From positions 365,501-429,500 of the forward strand of contig JABACO010000023.1 of the NCBI GenBank assembly GCA_013339895.1: 64,000 nucleotides of DNA, in the 5' to 3' direction. The notes beneath the pieces are model-generated. The model searched no databases. It was not told the origin of the DNA and was given only the letters and a program-made list of their open reading frames with translations. Position numbers and translations under genes: made by a program. This stretch comes from Ephydatia muelleri. Taxonomy: Eukaryota; Porifera; Demospongiae; Spongillida; Spongillidae. Below are positions 34,228-46,200 of the stretch, in pieces; positions within the stretch are counted from its first letter, which is position 1, and the number at the start of each line of letters is the position of its first letter.

Positions 34228-35326
34228 TACACACCACCACACACACCACACATATATGTATACACACCACACACACCACACATACATGTATACACACCAC
34301 ACACACCACACACACATGCACACATCACTTCACTGTAAGGTACAACAAGGGGTGAGGTGGAGGGGTGGGACAATGGTTGAGTGAAGAATGAAATTACTAT
34401 CTTACAAGGACTGGAGACCCCCGCACAATACAAGGACTGGCGCGAGGACTGGGGACCTCTGCACAATGCAAAGACTGGGGACCTCTACACAATGCAAAGA
34501 CTGGGGACCTCTACACAATGCAAAGACTGGGGACCTCTACACAATGCAAAGACTGGGGACCTCTACACAATGCAAAGACCGGGGACCTCTGCACAATACA
34601 AGGGCTGGGGACCTCTGCACTACACAATGCAAAGACTGGGGTCCTCTGCACAATGCAAGGACTGGGGACCTCTGCACTACACAATGCAAGGACTGGGGAC
34701 TTCTGCACAATGCAAGGAGGGCTGGGGACCCTGCACAATGCGAGGACTAGGGGCTGCTGCACAATGCAAGGACTGGGGACCCTGCACAATACCTGCAAGG
34801 GTTTAGCTTACAAGAACTCTGACAGATTGAAGTGAAAGATTGGCAGCTGCAATGTGGAGAGCGTTGCCACCATTGAACTCTGAACATGTAGACTGGACCA
34901 GAGCTACAGGGATGAGAGAGGCTATTAATAGTAACATTGAGAGCTACAGGGATGAGAGAGGCTATTAATAGTAACATTGAGAGCTACAGGGATGAGAGAG
35001 GCTATTAATAGTAACATTGAGAGCTACAGGGTGTGTGCACAGCTGCTACACAAAGACCACTTTGTTTAGCTAAACTGTAGCCAACAACACATTTATTGTT
35101 AGCCTTTTTGCTAGTCAAATTCCTGGAATTGTTTACAAAGAACATTTTCTCCAGCACAACATGGCTGTATACCACAGTAAGTGGCTTCACCCATGAAAGA
35201 GTTCATGCTCAGTTCTGGTTACATGAACAGGCTAATTATAGATGATTTTAAAATATTTTATCAACCATGCTTTGTGATGCGACCTCTGCATGTGTGTGTG
35301 TATGTATGTATGTATGTATGTATGTA

Positions 35327-35405
<79 letters not shown>

Positions 35406-38400
35406 ATGTATGTATGTATGTATGTATGTATGTATGTATGTATGTATGTATGTATGTATGTATGTATGTATGTATGTATGTATGTATGTATGTATGTATG
35501 TATGTATGTATGTATGTATGCATGTATGTATGTACACACATACATACGATGTAGTGGCATGAGTGTATGGGATGTGCACACCACAGTACCAGGGGCGTGA
35601 GTGGCCAGCAGGTCTGCAACCTGGGCCACATCAAAGTACACAGCATAGTGAAGGGAGTTCATGTTAGTCCATCTGCAGCGCATCTCTACATCTGCTCCCT
35701 TGGAGACACAGAGAAATGGAACCACTGGGACACTAGGAAACACATACTTTTTGAAGCAATGAATTCACCAAATTGGACGCAGCTGTTTCATTCCCTATGC
35801 CAGCTGTAATGCAATTAATTAACCAATTTAATATGGTAAATGGTACATACAAACAGTTTCTCATATGACTAAAGTACAATATGGAAACATAGGCACACCC
35901 ACACACACATGTGTAGACAAACAACCACATTCACCATCTCATCTGCAGGGGTTGCATTTAGATGTAGACCCAAAGTAAGCATGTTTGTTGTGTGCTACCA
36001 GCTACTACACATACATATACATGAATGCATACAATGGATCATTTCTCACACCCTCACCAGATCACTCCTCACACTCTCACCAGATCACTCCTCACACCCT
36101 CCCAGATCACTCCTCACACCCTCCCAGATCCCTCCTCACACCCTCCCAGATCCTCCTCACACCCTCACCAGATCACTCCTCACACCCTCACCAGATCACT
36201 CCTCACACCCTCCTCACACCCTCACCAGATCCCTCCTCACACCCCTCACCAGATCACTCCTCACACCCTCCCAGATCACTCCTCACACCCTCACCAGATC
36301 ACTCCTCACACCCTCCCAGATCACTCCTCACATCCTCACCAGATCACTCCTCACACTCTCACCAGATCACTCCTCACACCCTCACCAGATCACTCCTCAC
36401 ACCCTCACCAGATCACTCCTCACACTCTCACCAGATCACTCCTCACACCCTCACCAGATCACTCCTCACACCCTCACCAGATCACTCCTCACACCCTCCC
36501 AGATCACTCCTCACATCCTCACCAGATCCCTCCTCACACCCTCACCAGATCACTCCTCACACCCTCCCAGATCACTCCTCACACCCTCCCAGATCACTCC
36601 TCACATCCTCACCAGATCACTCCTCACACCCTCACCAGATCACTCCTCACACCCTCACCAGCTCCAGACTTGCAGGCATAGTGCAGTAAGGAGAGATCGG
36701 TGAGACTGTCTCTGTCATTGACATTGGCTCCACGTCGAAGAATCTACCATTAAAGTTGAAATCTTAGGTTAAAAGTTTCCATGGTGCCCAGACCTACACA
36801 AATTAGAGCAACAAAAATTGCAAGTGCCTAATGTGTGAACATAGAGATGGCTCTATTGTAGAGATGGCTCTATCATAGAGATGGCTCTACCATAAAGATG
36901 GCTCCCTTCGTAGAGATGGCTCTATCGTAGAGATGGCTCTATCGTAGAGATGGCTCTATCGTAGAGATGGCTCTATCGTAGAGATGGCTCTATCAAGTTC
37001 TATTGTACACATGGCTCTATTGTACACATGGCTCTATTGTACACATGGCTCTATTGTACACATGGCTCTATCATAGAGATGGCGGCTCTATCACAGAGAT
37101 GGCTCTATTGTACACATGGCTCTAAACATAGCTTACACTAAGCTATTATTAGGATTAGGGTATTAGGATTTAGGGTATGTGCACCGAAGGTGCGTTAACT
37201 AGGTCAACTTTTCACTCACATTCCGGATCCAGAGTTGAAAAACACCCGTCTCTTATCCCAAGCTTTTTACAATCTTTGAGCTGCATCGAGAGGCACCTTC
37301 GGCGCCATATAGCGCACAAATATATTATATTTCTTATCGTATACATGGCTCCATTGTACACATGGCTCTATCGTACACATGGCTCTATCGTACACATGGC
37401 TCTATCGTATACATGGCTCCATCGTAGAGATGGCTCTATCGTACACATGGCTCCATCGTATACATGGCTCTATCGTATACATGGCTCTATCGTATACATG
37501 GCTCCATCGTAGAGATGGCTCTATCGTACACATGGCTCTATCGTATACATGGCTCTATCGTATACATGGCTCTATCGTACACATGGCTCTATCGTACACA
37601 TGACTCTATCGTAGAGATGGCTCTACCAGGATATCTACTACATCTAAGAGGGTTCTCTGCTAATTGTCGTACTGCCAAGCGTGCCGGTATTATGTGCAGC
37701 CAAATTAAGTGCTCGACAACTAAAATGTTCAAATGTATAAATATTTCTGAGTGCTTTTACCAATGGGAATTTTGGATAATTTTTCCCAAAAAAAAATCGC
37801 TCCTTGTGGTCAGGTCACTGATCATTAGAGGTCACCCATCCTTAGAGGTCACCCATCCTCACCATGGCCCATCTAGAGATCACTCCATCCTTAGAGGTCA
37901 CCCATCCTCACCAGTCCTTAGAGGTCACTATACTTGGCCCATCTAGAGATCACTCCATCCTTAGAGGTTACTATAACACAGGTGCACTGGCCACACCCAT
38001 GCATACATCGAAATACTATGACAGGATGGATTTGTGGTTTCCCCCCCCCCCCCTCCCCTTCGCTAGTCCCCACCCTATCCAATCCATCGCATCTCACTGG
38101 TCACTCACCTCCCTTGTCAGGGATGGCAAATTTCGCTGTGTTTGTGGGATCCACTGTCTCATCACCGCAAATAGTTCAGCTATAGTGGTCTTTGAGCTGC
38201 CAGATGAAGAAGTGAAGCACATAGAGAGTTGGGGAAGCAGGTTACATGTTCTAAAACCAACAAATCTGCTAGTTACCAAGGATACACACAAAACAACAGA
38301 GGAATGGTCACCATGAACACAATGTTGAGAGCAAACATTGAACGAAAATATGGCTGGTTGCCAAGCAAAGCAGGAACGGGTGCAAGTAACATATGTCGAA

Positions 38401-41156
38401 GAGGAATGTGTAAGCTGTGTGTTATTTAGAAGGGCACGGCATGATGACCTGCTGTGCATGTGTATAGGTGTGCACTATCTAGAAGGCCTAGTGCACGTAT
38501 GGGGTCTATGGAAACCCACCCAGGCCCATTTTATTTCTGTAGACACACAGTTCAAGATATAGCACACCCTGATAATAACCCTGCTAACGCTAATAACCTG
38601 GTTAATAACCCTTCCAATAACACTTCTAATAACCCTACAAATAACCTGTCACAATATAAACAAAGCATGAAGGTGGTTACAAATAACCTGTCACAATATA
38701 AACAAAGCATGTAGGTGGTGGTGGTGATGGTCCACGCCATCCCACAGATGAATAAACAATCAAGAGGTGGGTCAGAGGTGGGTTGGAACAATCAAAACTT
38801 CCCACGTTTGGGGAATGCTATGTGGTCACCTCCCCCTCCCCACCCACCCTTGCAGTGGTCAGTGTCCTGCACCTGTTGTAGCGGTCACCTCCCCCTCCCC
38901 ACCCCCCATTGCAGTGGTCACATGTACCATTACTTGGAATACGTTGACACCATCTGTTGACACCATCTCCGTATTGCTGCCATTTCCATAATATGGCCAA
39001 ACATTTAGATGACTACTTTAGGCAGGTTACTCTACTTTGGTAAGGCCCATGTCACGAGGCCCAGGTCATGGGGCCCGTGTCACAAGGCCCATGTCACAAG
39101 GCCCATGTCACAAGGCCCAGGTCATGAGGCCCAGATCATGGGGCCCAGGTCATGAGGCCCAGGTCATGGGGCCCAGGTCATGAGGCCCAGGTCACAGGTC
39201 ACGGGGCCCAGGTCACAAGGCCCAGGTCATGAGGCCCAGGTCATGGGGCCCATGTCACGAGGCTGAGGTCACAGAGACCAGGCCATGTCATGAGGCCCAG
39301 GTCATGGGGCCCAGGTCATGAGGCCCAGGTCATGGGGCCCGTGTCACAAGGCCCATGTCACAAGGCCCATGTCACAAGGCCCAGGTCATGAGGCCCAGAT
39401 CATGGGGCCCAGGTCATGAGGCCCAGGTCATGGGGCCCAGGTCATGAGGCCCAGGTCATGAGGCCCAGGTCACAGGTCACGGGGCCCAGGTCACAAGGCC
39501 CAGGTCATGAAGCCCAGGTCATGGGGCCCATGTCACGAGGCTGAGGTCACAGAGACCAGGCCATGTCATGAGGCCCAGGTCATGGGGCCCAGGTCATGAG
39601 GCCCAGGTCATGGGGCCCAGGTCATGAGGCCCAGATCATGGGGCCCCAGGTCATGAGGCCCAGGTCATGAGGCCCAGGTCATGGGGCCCAGGTCATGGGG
39701 CCCAGGTCATGAGGCCCAGGTCATGGGGCCCAGGTCATGGGGCCCAGGTCATGGGTACATAAGGTCCAGCCAGGCCTGACATGAGGGCTGCTTATTGCTG
39801 TACTCACTATCTGACTACAAGTAGGAAATGGAAGGTCAGATTTAAGCAGCAGATCAAGTGGCACATAGATTTGTTTACAGGCAGGTGATCTGGAATTTTA
39901 GTAACACTACCTCCACCCGACCCAACATGCACATTTGCAACTACGACAATTGTGTGACACCTACCTCCTATGGAATGGTGTAACACACACTACAACACAT
40001 GCTGTAATACCCCCGACCTGTGTGTGTGGAATGGTCTGCTTTGTGTCTACACACAGCCACCATGACCTACATGTACCTATGGATCTTTTAACATCATAAG
40101 GAGACATATGACAAGAAACCAAGTATGCAAAAATTATCAAACCTATGAAACAACATTCCACCTTCATATCCCACTGACTCACTCAAGCAAGAGGTCTTGA
40201 CACCCACCACACAATGGGTCAAAGAAACACAGCTCTTGAGTATGGCACTAGAAGATGAGATATGGGGATTATCACTTACCAAATACCCTCCCTCCTTAAA
40301 ACACAATTAAAGGCCATCTCAAATAATGTCTATCTTTCCGCAAGTCACCATGGTGATACGTTTCCCATTGATGCCCACCAGTTGATGTTACTTTTCTTCC
40401 TGTTTTTTAATGCTAGCATTCATTTTTCAGTAGGTACTTAAACACACTGTTCTGGACAACAACGTCCACTGTACTTCCATTGCTTGTATTTAACAATATA
40501 ATTTAAGTGTAAATCTTGTTTTCCATTCCTTGATTCCATATTCTCCCCTGTGGCTTTTCTCTCCCCCCCCCCCCCCCCCCCCATTAACTGTATTTTGTCT
40601 TTCATCAAGGAGTACATTGTGCCCATATTATTTATTTTCGTTTTCAACCATTGTATTAACATAATGGCATGCAGCTGGTACACACTAAGCTATCACAGCT
40701 AGCTCCCTTTCCTGCCCACACAACTGTTGCTGCTGCTATTGGTGTTATTTCTACCTAACTACTTACAGGCTGCTTAGAGGACTGAAATACAATTACAATA
40801 TCGCTGAGGCAGCACATCTTCCCTGACATACCACACCACCTTGCTGGTGATATGCACATTTCCCCCCCGCCCACGCCCCCACTCACGTCTCCACAGAGAG
40901 GTGCTTCAGCGACTGGATGAGAGACGGGCAAGTCTCGGGTCGGTACGCTGAAGTCCACAAGCGTGAACCCTCCACCACCGTCCCGGGCCTACGTCGTGTC
41001 GGGTGGGTGCGAAGCGCGGGAAAGCGTGATAACTGGTACCGTACGTACACATGTGGCGTCTGGAAACCGCCACCATTTGAGACCATCCATACACATACGC
41101 ATATGACACTCCCGAGGAATTTCGGCTTGTAAGATAAGCCATCAGGTCCTTACCAT
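26659..41156 (-). CDS. CLIP4: CAP-Gly linker protein 3/4-like (ankyrin repeats, three CAP-Gly domains)
   Basis: CLIP proteins bind microtubule plus ends through CAP-Gly domains. Predicted exons: 41154-41156 (ATG only), 40887-40988, 39759-39814, 38109-38196, 36659-36743, 35748-35803, 35590-35698, 34812-34903, 33894-33963, 33397-33482, 32566-32797, 32378-32514, 31833-31968, 31301-31449, 31063-31139, 30829-30951, 30358-30534, 26943-27046 and 26659-26882. Phases close to 701 aa (human CLIP4 705). The N-terminal ELFAVMRQWIPQ is followed by ankyrin repeats ILRRGANVNDRDSLTDL, LLHYACKSGAAGIG, GADVEMRCRWTNMNSLHYA, and GNALHIAAANLSLQSV. The CAP-Gly domains are TIRFYGPTEFSQGQWAGVDL...GGIRYFTCKPKHG, VKFAPGFWLGVELDLP...VEYFKCKPSHG and VKYIGTTNFAEGIWLGIEL...VQYFTCKPKYG. 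The first three small exons are less sure. The tail after the third CAP-Gly (LLLNLTVLHAMAS onward) is not family-like. Confidence 0.88.
27070..27455. repeat. 24-bp minisatellite in the last large CLIP intron
   Basis: About 16 copies of GATGGAGAGGTGAGGGTTAA plus TGAC/TGGC. It starts about 45 bp upstream of the acceptor of exon 26943-27046. Confidence 0.9.
27780..30372 (-). repeat. 2.6-kb minisatellite made of a CLIP donor junction
   Basis: About 70 copies of a 35-38-bp unit. On the minus strand each begins ACACCTTCAGGAAG then G(T/G)TGGAGAGGGTATGG. The first unit contains the real exon end (codons T-P-S-G-R, 30358) and donor GTTAGAGAGG. All later units copy the last 14 exon bases and the first 20 or so intron bases. 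The unit has no stop in any minus frame, which explains open frames of 854, 650 and 424 codons across it. Confidence 0.92.
30548..30822. repeat. 24-30-bp minisatellite filling a CLIP intron
   Basis: About ten copies of GAGTGGCAAGATGTATAGGA plus AGAGAAA. It occupies almost the whole intron between exons 30829-30951 and 30358-30534. Confidence 0.9.
31618..31830. repeat. About 21-bp repeat in a CLIP intron
   Basis: Copies of CATGACATATG(C/G)TAGGACAT and a CATGACATACCACAATATCA variant. It abuts the donor of exon 31833-31968 within 3 bp. Confidence 0.85.
34141..34330. repeat. CA microsatellite and CACACCA satellite in a CLIP intron
   Basis: (CA)n at 34142-34222 followed by imperfect TGTATACACACCACACACACC units. 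Confidence 0.9.
34425..34795. repeat. About 26-bp minisatellite in a CLIP intron
   Basis: About 13 copies of ACAATGCAAAGACTGGGGAC plus CTCTAC. No splice site is included. Confidence 0.9.
34900..35035 (-). repeat. 38-bp repeat spanning a CLIP acceptor site
   Basis: Nearly four identical 38-bp units. On the minus strand each has TCTCTCATCCCTGTAG followed by CTCT. The unit next to the exon supplies the acceptor at 34904, followed by codons L-V-Q-S-T-C. Confidence 0.87.
35288..35536. repeat. GTAT/TG microsatellite in a CLIP intron
   Basis: (GTAT)n with two embedded (TG)n stretches, about 250 bp, between exons 35590-35698 and 34812-34903. Confidence 0.93.
36045..36662 (-). repeat. 21-bp minisatellite made of a CLIP donor junction
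   Basis: About 29 copies of a 17-22-bp unit. On the minus strand it reads CTG then GTGAGGGTGTGAGGAGTGAT. The first unit is the real exon end (codons S-G-A plus G, 36659) with donor GTGAGGG. Each later copy repeats the donor with the last exon bases. Confidence 0.9.
36840..37632. repeat. 16-bp minisatellite interrupted by a short insertion
   Basis: Copies of ATGGCTCTATCGTAGAG with variants TACACATGGCTCTAT(T/C)G run from 36840 to 37130 and resume from 37335 to 37630. A non-repeat block of about 200 bp lies between. All within a CLIP intron. Confidence 0.88.
37165..37320. mobile_element. Possible small terminal-inverted-repeat insertion
   Basis: The non-repeat block inside the 16-bp minisatellite has GTGCACCGAAGGTGC near its left end and GCACCTTCGGCGC near its right end, an inverted pair of about 12 bp. 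This resembles a MITE, but the ends and target duplication are not clear. Confidence 0.35.
38575..38712. repeat. AATAACCC-type repeat and 34-bp duplication
   Basis: Imperfect CTAATAACC units followed by two copies of a 34-bp block starting ACAAATAACCTGTCACAATA. The next 200 bp contain two copies of a block with TGGTCACCTCCCCCTCCCCA. All within a CLIP intron. Confidence 0.75.
39036..39756. repeat. 13-14-bp minisatellite abutting a CLIP donor
   Basis: About 50 copies of CCCAGGTCATGAGG / CCCAGGTCATGGGG with a longer higher-order unit of roughly 290 bp repeated twice. On the sense strand it begins a few nucleotides after the donor GTACC of exon 39759-39814. Confidence 0.9.
39815..40886. other. 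CLIP intron, nothing else seen
   Basis: About 1.07 kb between the second and third predicted CLIP exons. It includes a poly-C run at 40563-40582. I see no open frame of interest or RNA gene. Confidence 0.5.
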
Positions 41157-41436
41157 GGTTTGGCGCGATCCGATACCTTTTAATATCGCTCAGGACTTAA
41201 TAATTACGCACAGTGCGCGGAAATTAGAACATGTTTTTGTGGTTTTAAATTTATTTAAGAGATGCACGTGATATGCAATTATTTGTAAATCGTAGCCTTA
41301 TAAACTGAAAGTATGTCGCAGTTCATAACCTAAAACTGAAAGACCTGGATATTTAGTTGTATACAGTGTAATTTCGGCGTAATAAATGTGTGTGTGTGTG
41401 TGTTTTGTGTGTGTGGTGTGTGTGTGTGTGTATGTA

Positions 41437-41471
<35 letters not shown>

Positions 41472-41741
41472 AGAGAGAAAGAAAGGAGGGAGAAAGAGGG
41501 AGAGAGAAAGAGGGAGAAAGAGGGAGGGAGAGCAGTTGTGAATTTAATAAGAACGTGTGCCACAGGGAAAAGTTTTGAGTTCCCAACACTGGGTTTTGAT
41601 CCAAGATCCCAATGTGATAAGCAATCACAGTAGACACAACAAACCACATCAAAATGCCCAAAGTTGATTTAAGCCTTTCCACCCAGGGATTGTGGATCAA
41701 AATCCAACTTGGGAATGCGAAACTTTTCCCTGTGATCAGGG
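41157..41741. other. Intergenic between CLIP 5' end and CIB 3' end
   Basis: Both neighbours are on the minus strand, so this holds the CLIP promoter and the CIB 3' flank. A TG microsatellite with a purine-rich GAGAGAAAGAGG tract lies at 41385-41535. Confidence 0.55.
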
Positions 41742-43002
41742 TCACCTAATGAACTCTGGACCAGAATGAAGTGTCATCACACGAGCAAATTCAGAATATG
41801 TAAGGACTCTGTCCCCATCCTCATCTGCCTCATTTAGCACCTGTGCACATAGGCAGACAAAATATTGTAATAGTTTGACATAAAAAGTACCATGGGAACC
41901 AATTAATTAACCAACCACTATTGACATTATTGACATGGATTATATGAACACTGAGGTAGCAATGGGTTAGTGAAGGAAGACTGCCAAATCAACACTGTAT
42001 CTGCTACTTTGCTGCTGAGCCCCCCCCCCCCCCCCCCCCCCCACCCCCCACCCACCCCCCACCTCATCAATCAGACAATCCTTCAGGTCTTGGTCAAGCC
42101 TTTTCTTGCTCAGGACATCCAACAACACATTCAGGTCTTCCTTGCATAGTCTTCCATCTTCATTACTGTCTGCACCATGCAGCTCTTCTACACTTGCTTC
42201 AAAATAAAGCACTGAACTTACCAAAAATTCTGAATGCCCATATCAATTTGCTACTCAAAGGGGCCTAGAGTTAGTGCGAGTTAGAGGAACAAGTCATTCA
42301 GCCAGTGTGTGCTCACCTTGTCACTCATAACTGTAACCATTTCAAGGAAGTCATCAAAGGTCATGAAACCACTCTCAGAAGATGTGAATACCTTGGCTAT
42401 CCGATACCTAAAGGGGTTAAACTGTATATGAGTGTGCATGTGCACGTGTGTTATGTGTGAGTGAGTGCGTGCATGTGTGTGAGTATTGGGAGTGTATTTA
42501 TTTGTATGCAATGATTACCAGTACATACATAATACGTGTTATGATAACTGTACTGTAGATCAGGCATGTGTCAACATAGCCACCTGCCTCTCTCTCTCAC
42601 CATACCAACCTTTGTTCCCACATCATCTCTTTGATGCTTCCTCCCCCCCCCCCCCCTCCCCCCCAAACACTCCATTAACCCCTTCATACCTTTAACTCTT
42701 TGAGTTTATCAGCCACTTCATAGTAAGGTATCTTTCCCATTTTATCTTCTATGAACTTTAATGGGTCAATGGTGTGAAACCTCTTGTAGGCACTGAAATG
42801 TAAGGCTTGCTATTATGCACCACAAATTGCACGCAATTTGCAACAAATAAGACGTACTGACTGATTTCTGCTGCGTTTAATCCTGTGAGTTCCTGCAAGG
42901 CATTCCTCTATCTCGGCCGTGCGCGGATATATTCGGGAAATGACTCACTTGATATAGGTAGATCTCCTCCACGTCGAGCTGCACCGACACGGATGAACCC
43001 AT
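41742..43002 (-). CDS. CIB: Calcium and integrin-binding (CIB) family EF-hand protein
   Basis: CIB proteins are small myristoylated calcium sensors that bind integrin tails and other membrane partners. Predicted exons: 42949-43002, 42858-42892, 42690-42792, 42317-42421, 42222-42264, 42063-42169 and 41742-41840. Phases close to 181 aa (family about 187). The start MGSSVSVQLDVEEIYLYQ fits an N-myristoylation signal. The family layout follows: FNPFRYRIAKVF, GFMTFDDFLEMVTVMSD, APLSSKLIWAFRIF, then EF-hand 3 (DSNEDGRLCKEDL) and EF-hand 4 (DEDGDRVLTYSEFARVM). The first two EF-hands are degenerate, as usual for CIBs. Which CIB (1-4) it matches best cannot be told by eye. It starts 209 bp from supervillin, head to head. 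Confidence 0.9.
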
Positions 43003-43211
43003 TGCAAAGTGTGAACATCTCGCACTTCCATACTAAAGCCATGGTAACGTCACAAAGATAGTTTATATAGGGGACAGCCCACCGGAAGTGCGTCTTTTTT
43101 TTTATATGTCCTCTATTACGTTACTCCTCCTCCAGGTGTAGGCGAGTGATCTGAGGTACATCGAACATGGATATGCTCTAGTCTCGGCGGATTGGGCAAG
43201 ACACACAGAGG
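43003..43211. promoter_or_regulatory. Divergent CIB / supervillin promoter interval
   Basis: 209 bp between the two start codons. On the minus strand a TATATAAA-like sequence lies about 65 bp upstream of the CIB start (43064-43072). No matching element is evident for the plus-strand gene. Confidence 0.55.
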
Positions 43212-46200
43212 ATGTCACATTCCGCTGCTAAGCCTACTTCACTGCACCCTGACATCAGGTCGTCGTACCAACGGACTACCGAGGACTCGTTGTTGGTGAG
43301 TGTGCGTCACTTGCACCATTGCAGTTAAGTACCGCCGTTTTGCTTAATCCTGGGTGACTTAATTTTGTGTCAGTGGCGCGCAATGTAAGGCATGGTTAAA
43401 ATCATTGCTGGCTGCTGATGATTCACACGGGTTTCTTTGCCGCATCAATTGATGAAATGCGTGGCTGTGGTACTTGGTCAGGGGGGGGGGGGGGGGGAAG
43501 ATATGTGTGTGTAGATACGCTCGACAGCGTAAGTTAATTAGTTGTACCATTTAAGAGGTAGGCGGGCCAAGTGTGGTACGCTTACCGAGAATAGATTCTG
43601 TCAATCACGTCAATTATCTTAGCGACGCTACAATAGTGTAGTCGAAAGCGATTGTTAAATTAAATGGGAAAAGGGAAGCGGAAGAGAAGTGGAAGAGGAT
43701 CCTTAATTAAGGGCAAGCTTGTGTTGCTCTTCTTACATCTCTCTCCCACCCCTCCCCCTCCCTCTCCCCCAAAACCATGCCTAGGTTGCCCATCCCACAT
43801 ACTGAAGTGTCTTCTCAAATGTGTCATACACATACCATAGTTTACACCTATCTCTTTGCTCACACCCCCAAATTCTATCCTCCTGTCCTTCTACCATGGT
43901 TATCAACCACTATAATACAAGTCACTTTCATACCATCACCATTCTATGCCATAAACCAACATCCACATGTCTATTGCTAGATACACCTGGCATCGAGCAA
44001 AAGGCAGTTCAAAAGGAACTAACATATGGGAAGAATTGTACTTGGTGGTTTGACCTAAATGACAAAATATTTATTTTGTAAATAACTGCCCACAAAACAG
44101 ATTGTATACATGTGTGTTACATCATAATGTCTGCATGGGTTTGTGTGTGACTAATTTGTAAAGTGTGTGAGGTCCAATGGAATGTTCCACTGGCCAGGAG
44201 TCAATGATGTGAGATAATTTGCCTGAAAGGTCCCCTCTCCACACTCCCCTCTCCACAAGCACATACAATACATCACAAAGTGTGGAGCTATTTAAGTTGA
44301 CACACAACACTGCATGTCTTATTCAATGCAAGATGTTGAGCAGCTGTATGAATGGGTCAGCTGCTGAACTCACTTGTACTTCATTAGCCTGTTCGAAGAG
44401 CAGCATCAAATGGAGTGTTCAATGCCTGAAAATGGGAGGGGTTAACACAACATGGGAGGGGTCAGCATTGACTAGCAGTGGAGCCATGAAAAGAGCATTT
44501 GCTATTTTAACTACAAAGGCCCCCTGAATGAAAGCACAGTTGGCTAACTGGTCTTCCAAACAAACGAAACATAATGCCAGGATTCAACAGAGAGCACCTA
44601 AAAGTTAGGCATAACGACTTGTGATGTAACATGCAAACATCATTGCACCGTTTGGCCTTATTCAAAGGCAGTCACTATTACTGGTACATTGTGATTAATT
44701 GACTATCTGATTTACAGTAATAGAGCCTATTCATAGCATTCTGAATCAACCATTAAGACATCACCCATACTGCCCAGTGGTGTGGTCTGCTGCAGTTGAT
44801 ATGTAGGTCTGGGAACTCTATATTTAATACATGTGCCATTTGGTGATTAATTTAACATTTGATCGTCCATATTACCGTGTGTCATTGCCATTGACGACAG
44901 GCTGTGTGTACAAACACCTGCACACATGCAGTGTACACGATAATTGATCCAAATTAGGTGGTTGCACACCTTAGTAACTGAGAGGTGACAGTGTATGTGA
45001 CACACAGCTTCTCTTTACCTAGTCAAGAGAAGTGGACCCACATGGCCTGCAGCCACAAGAGCGTACCAAGATACCCTCCAAGACCCCTCATGGTGCCAAG
45101 GGGGTTGTGAGAAACTCTCAGGAAGCCAAAGACAAGGTCACTCACATCAAGAATACCACCAGAGGCAATGAGGCTAGTTCAATCAGTGCTGATGGGTCTG
45201 GGGAGGAGAAGGTTGTCAAGGTACACGAAAGCAAATTGCCAGTGGTCTCTGGTGCTTTGAAGGCAAATGGAGACACTTCCAAACTCCCCACTCCAGGGTC
45301 ACGCTCAATGCGTCCCTCCCCTCAGGTGGTAGTGTTGCACAAGAGCACTGATGACCACGCCTCGAAACATCCAGCATCACATGATCCCAAAAAGAACCAC
45401 TCCTCCTCGGGATCACATGACCCCGAGGCCAACCGATCTTCATCGGCACATAAGCAGACCGGTGGTGTGCATGGGCAAGAGGTATCTACCTCGGGACATG
45501 TCAAGCGAAGGTCCAAGCTGGACTCACAATCCAATTATGAAGAAGACGATATTGACATTCCCCAAAGCAAAGGGATGGTGCACTACATGGAGGATCTTCA
45601 CAACATGCAAGAGGTGACCATGGTGAATATGGGCCGATCTGGCTTCACCCAAGATACACCCGACTTTCTTTCTGCTGGGTCTGGGGAGGAGAAGACTGTA
45701 CAGTATGGGGACCAGGGTACAGCCCCAGTGGAGAAACTGGACAAGAGCCATCCCAAGGAGAAAAAGAAAAAGCAAAGCGAGAAGCCTTCAAGCAAGTCTG
45801 AAAGCCCAGCTAAGGATAGAAGTATTGCAGAGGCATGGGCCCACCCAGACCCCAAGGGGTGTGTGGCTGTGTCCCCCACTGATCCACTGTCGCCTGCATC
45901 GTCCAGCACAAGCCAAGGGTCACCTCTGGGGAGAAGCCATAGCAGTCCTCCTGAAGTTAGGCTCAGAAGAGAGCTTAAGGGAAAGGAGCAACAGGGTCAA
46001 AGTGCAAGGTCCACAGAGGACAATCACTTTTCACCTCCACCCACTGTACTCAATTCAGATCATGACCCCACCCACAAGGACACGCCCCACAGTGACTCCT
46101 CCCCAGAGCAGAAGTCCAAGTCCATCTTCAAGCGGTTCAGCGATTCCTTCATGAGGGCTCGCTCACGCTCTCAACAACAGAAGTCTCCAGAAACAACATC

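Noticed and set aside
35938-35947. Possible 8-nt CLIP microexon coding D-E-M
   Set aside because: A better in-phase exon at 35748-35803 supplies the conserved AGIGNETAA segment, so the microexon is not needed.
36045-36662. Regular short repeats that could suggest a CRISPR array
   Set aside because: No unique spacers, units directly abut, and the host is eukaryotic. The same applies to the other arrays.
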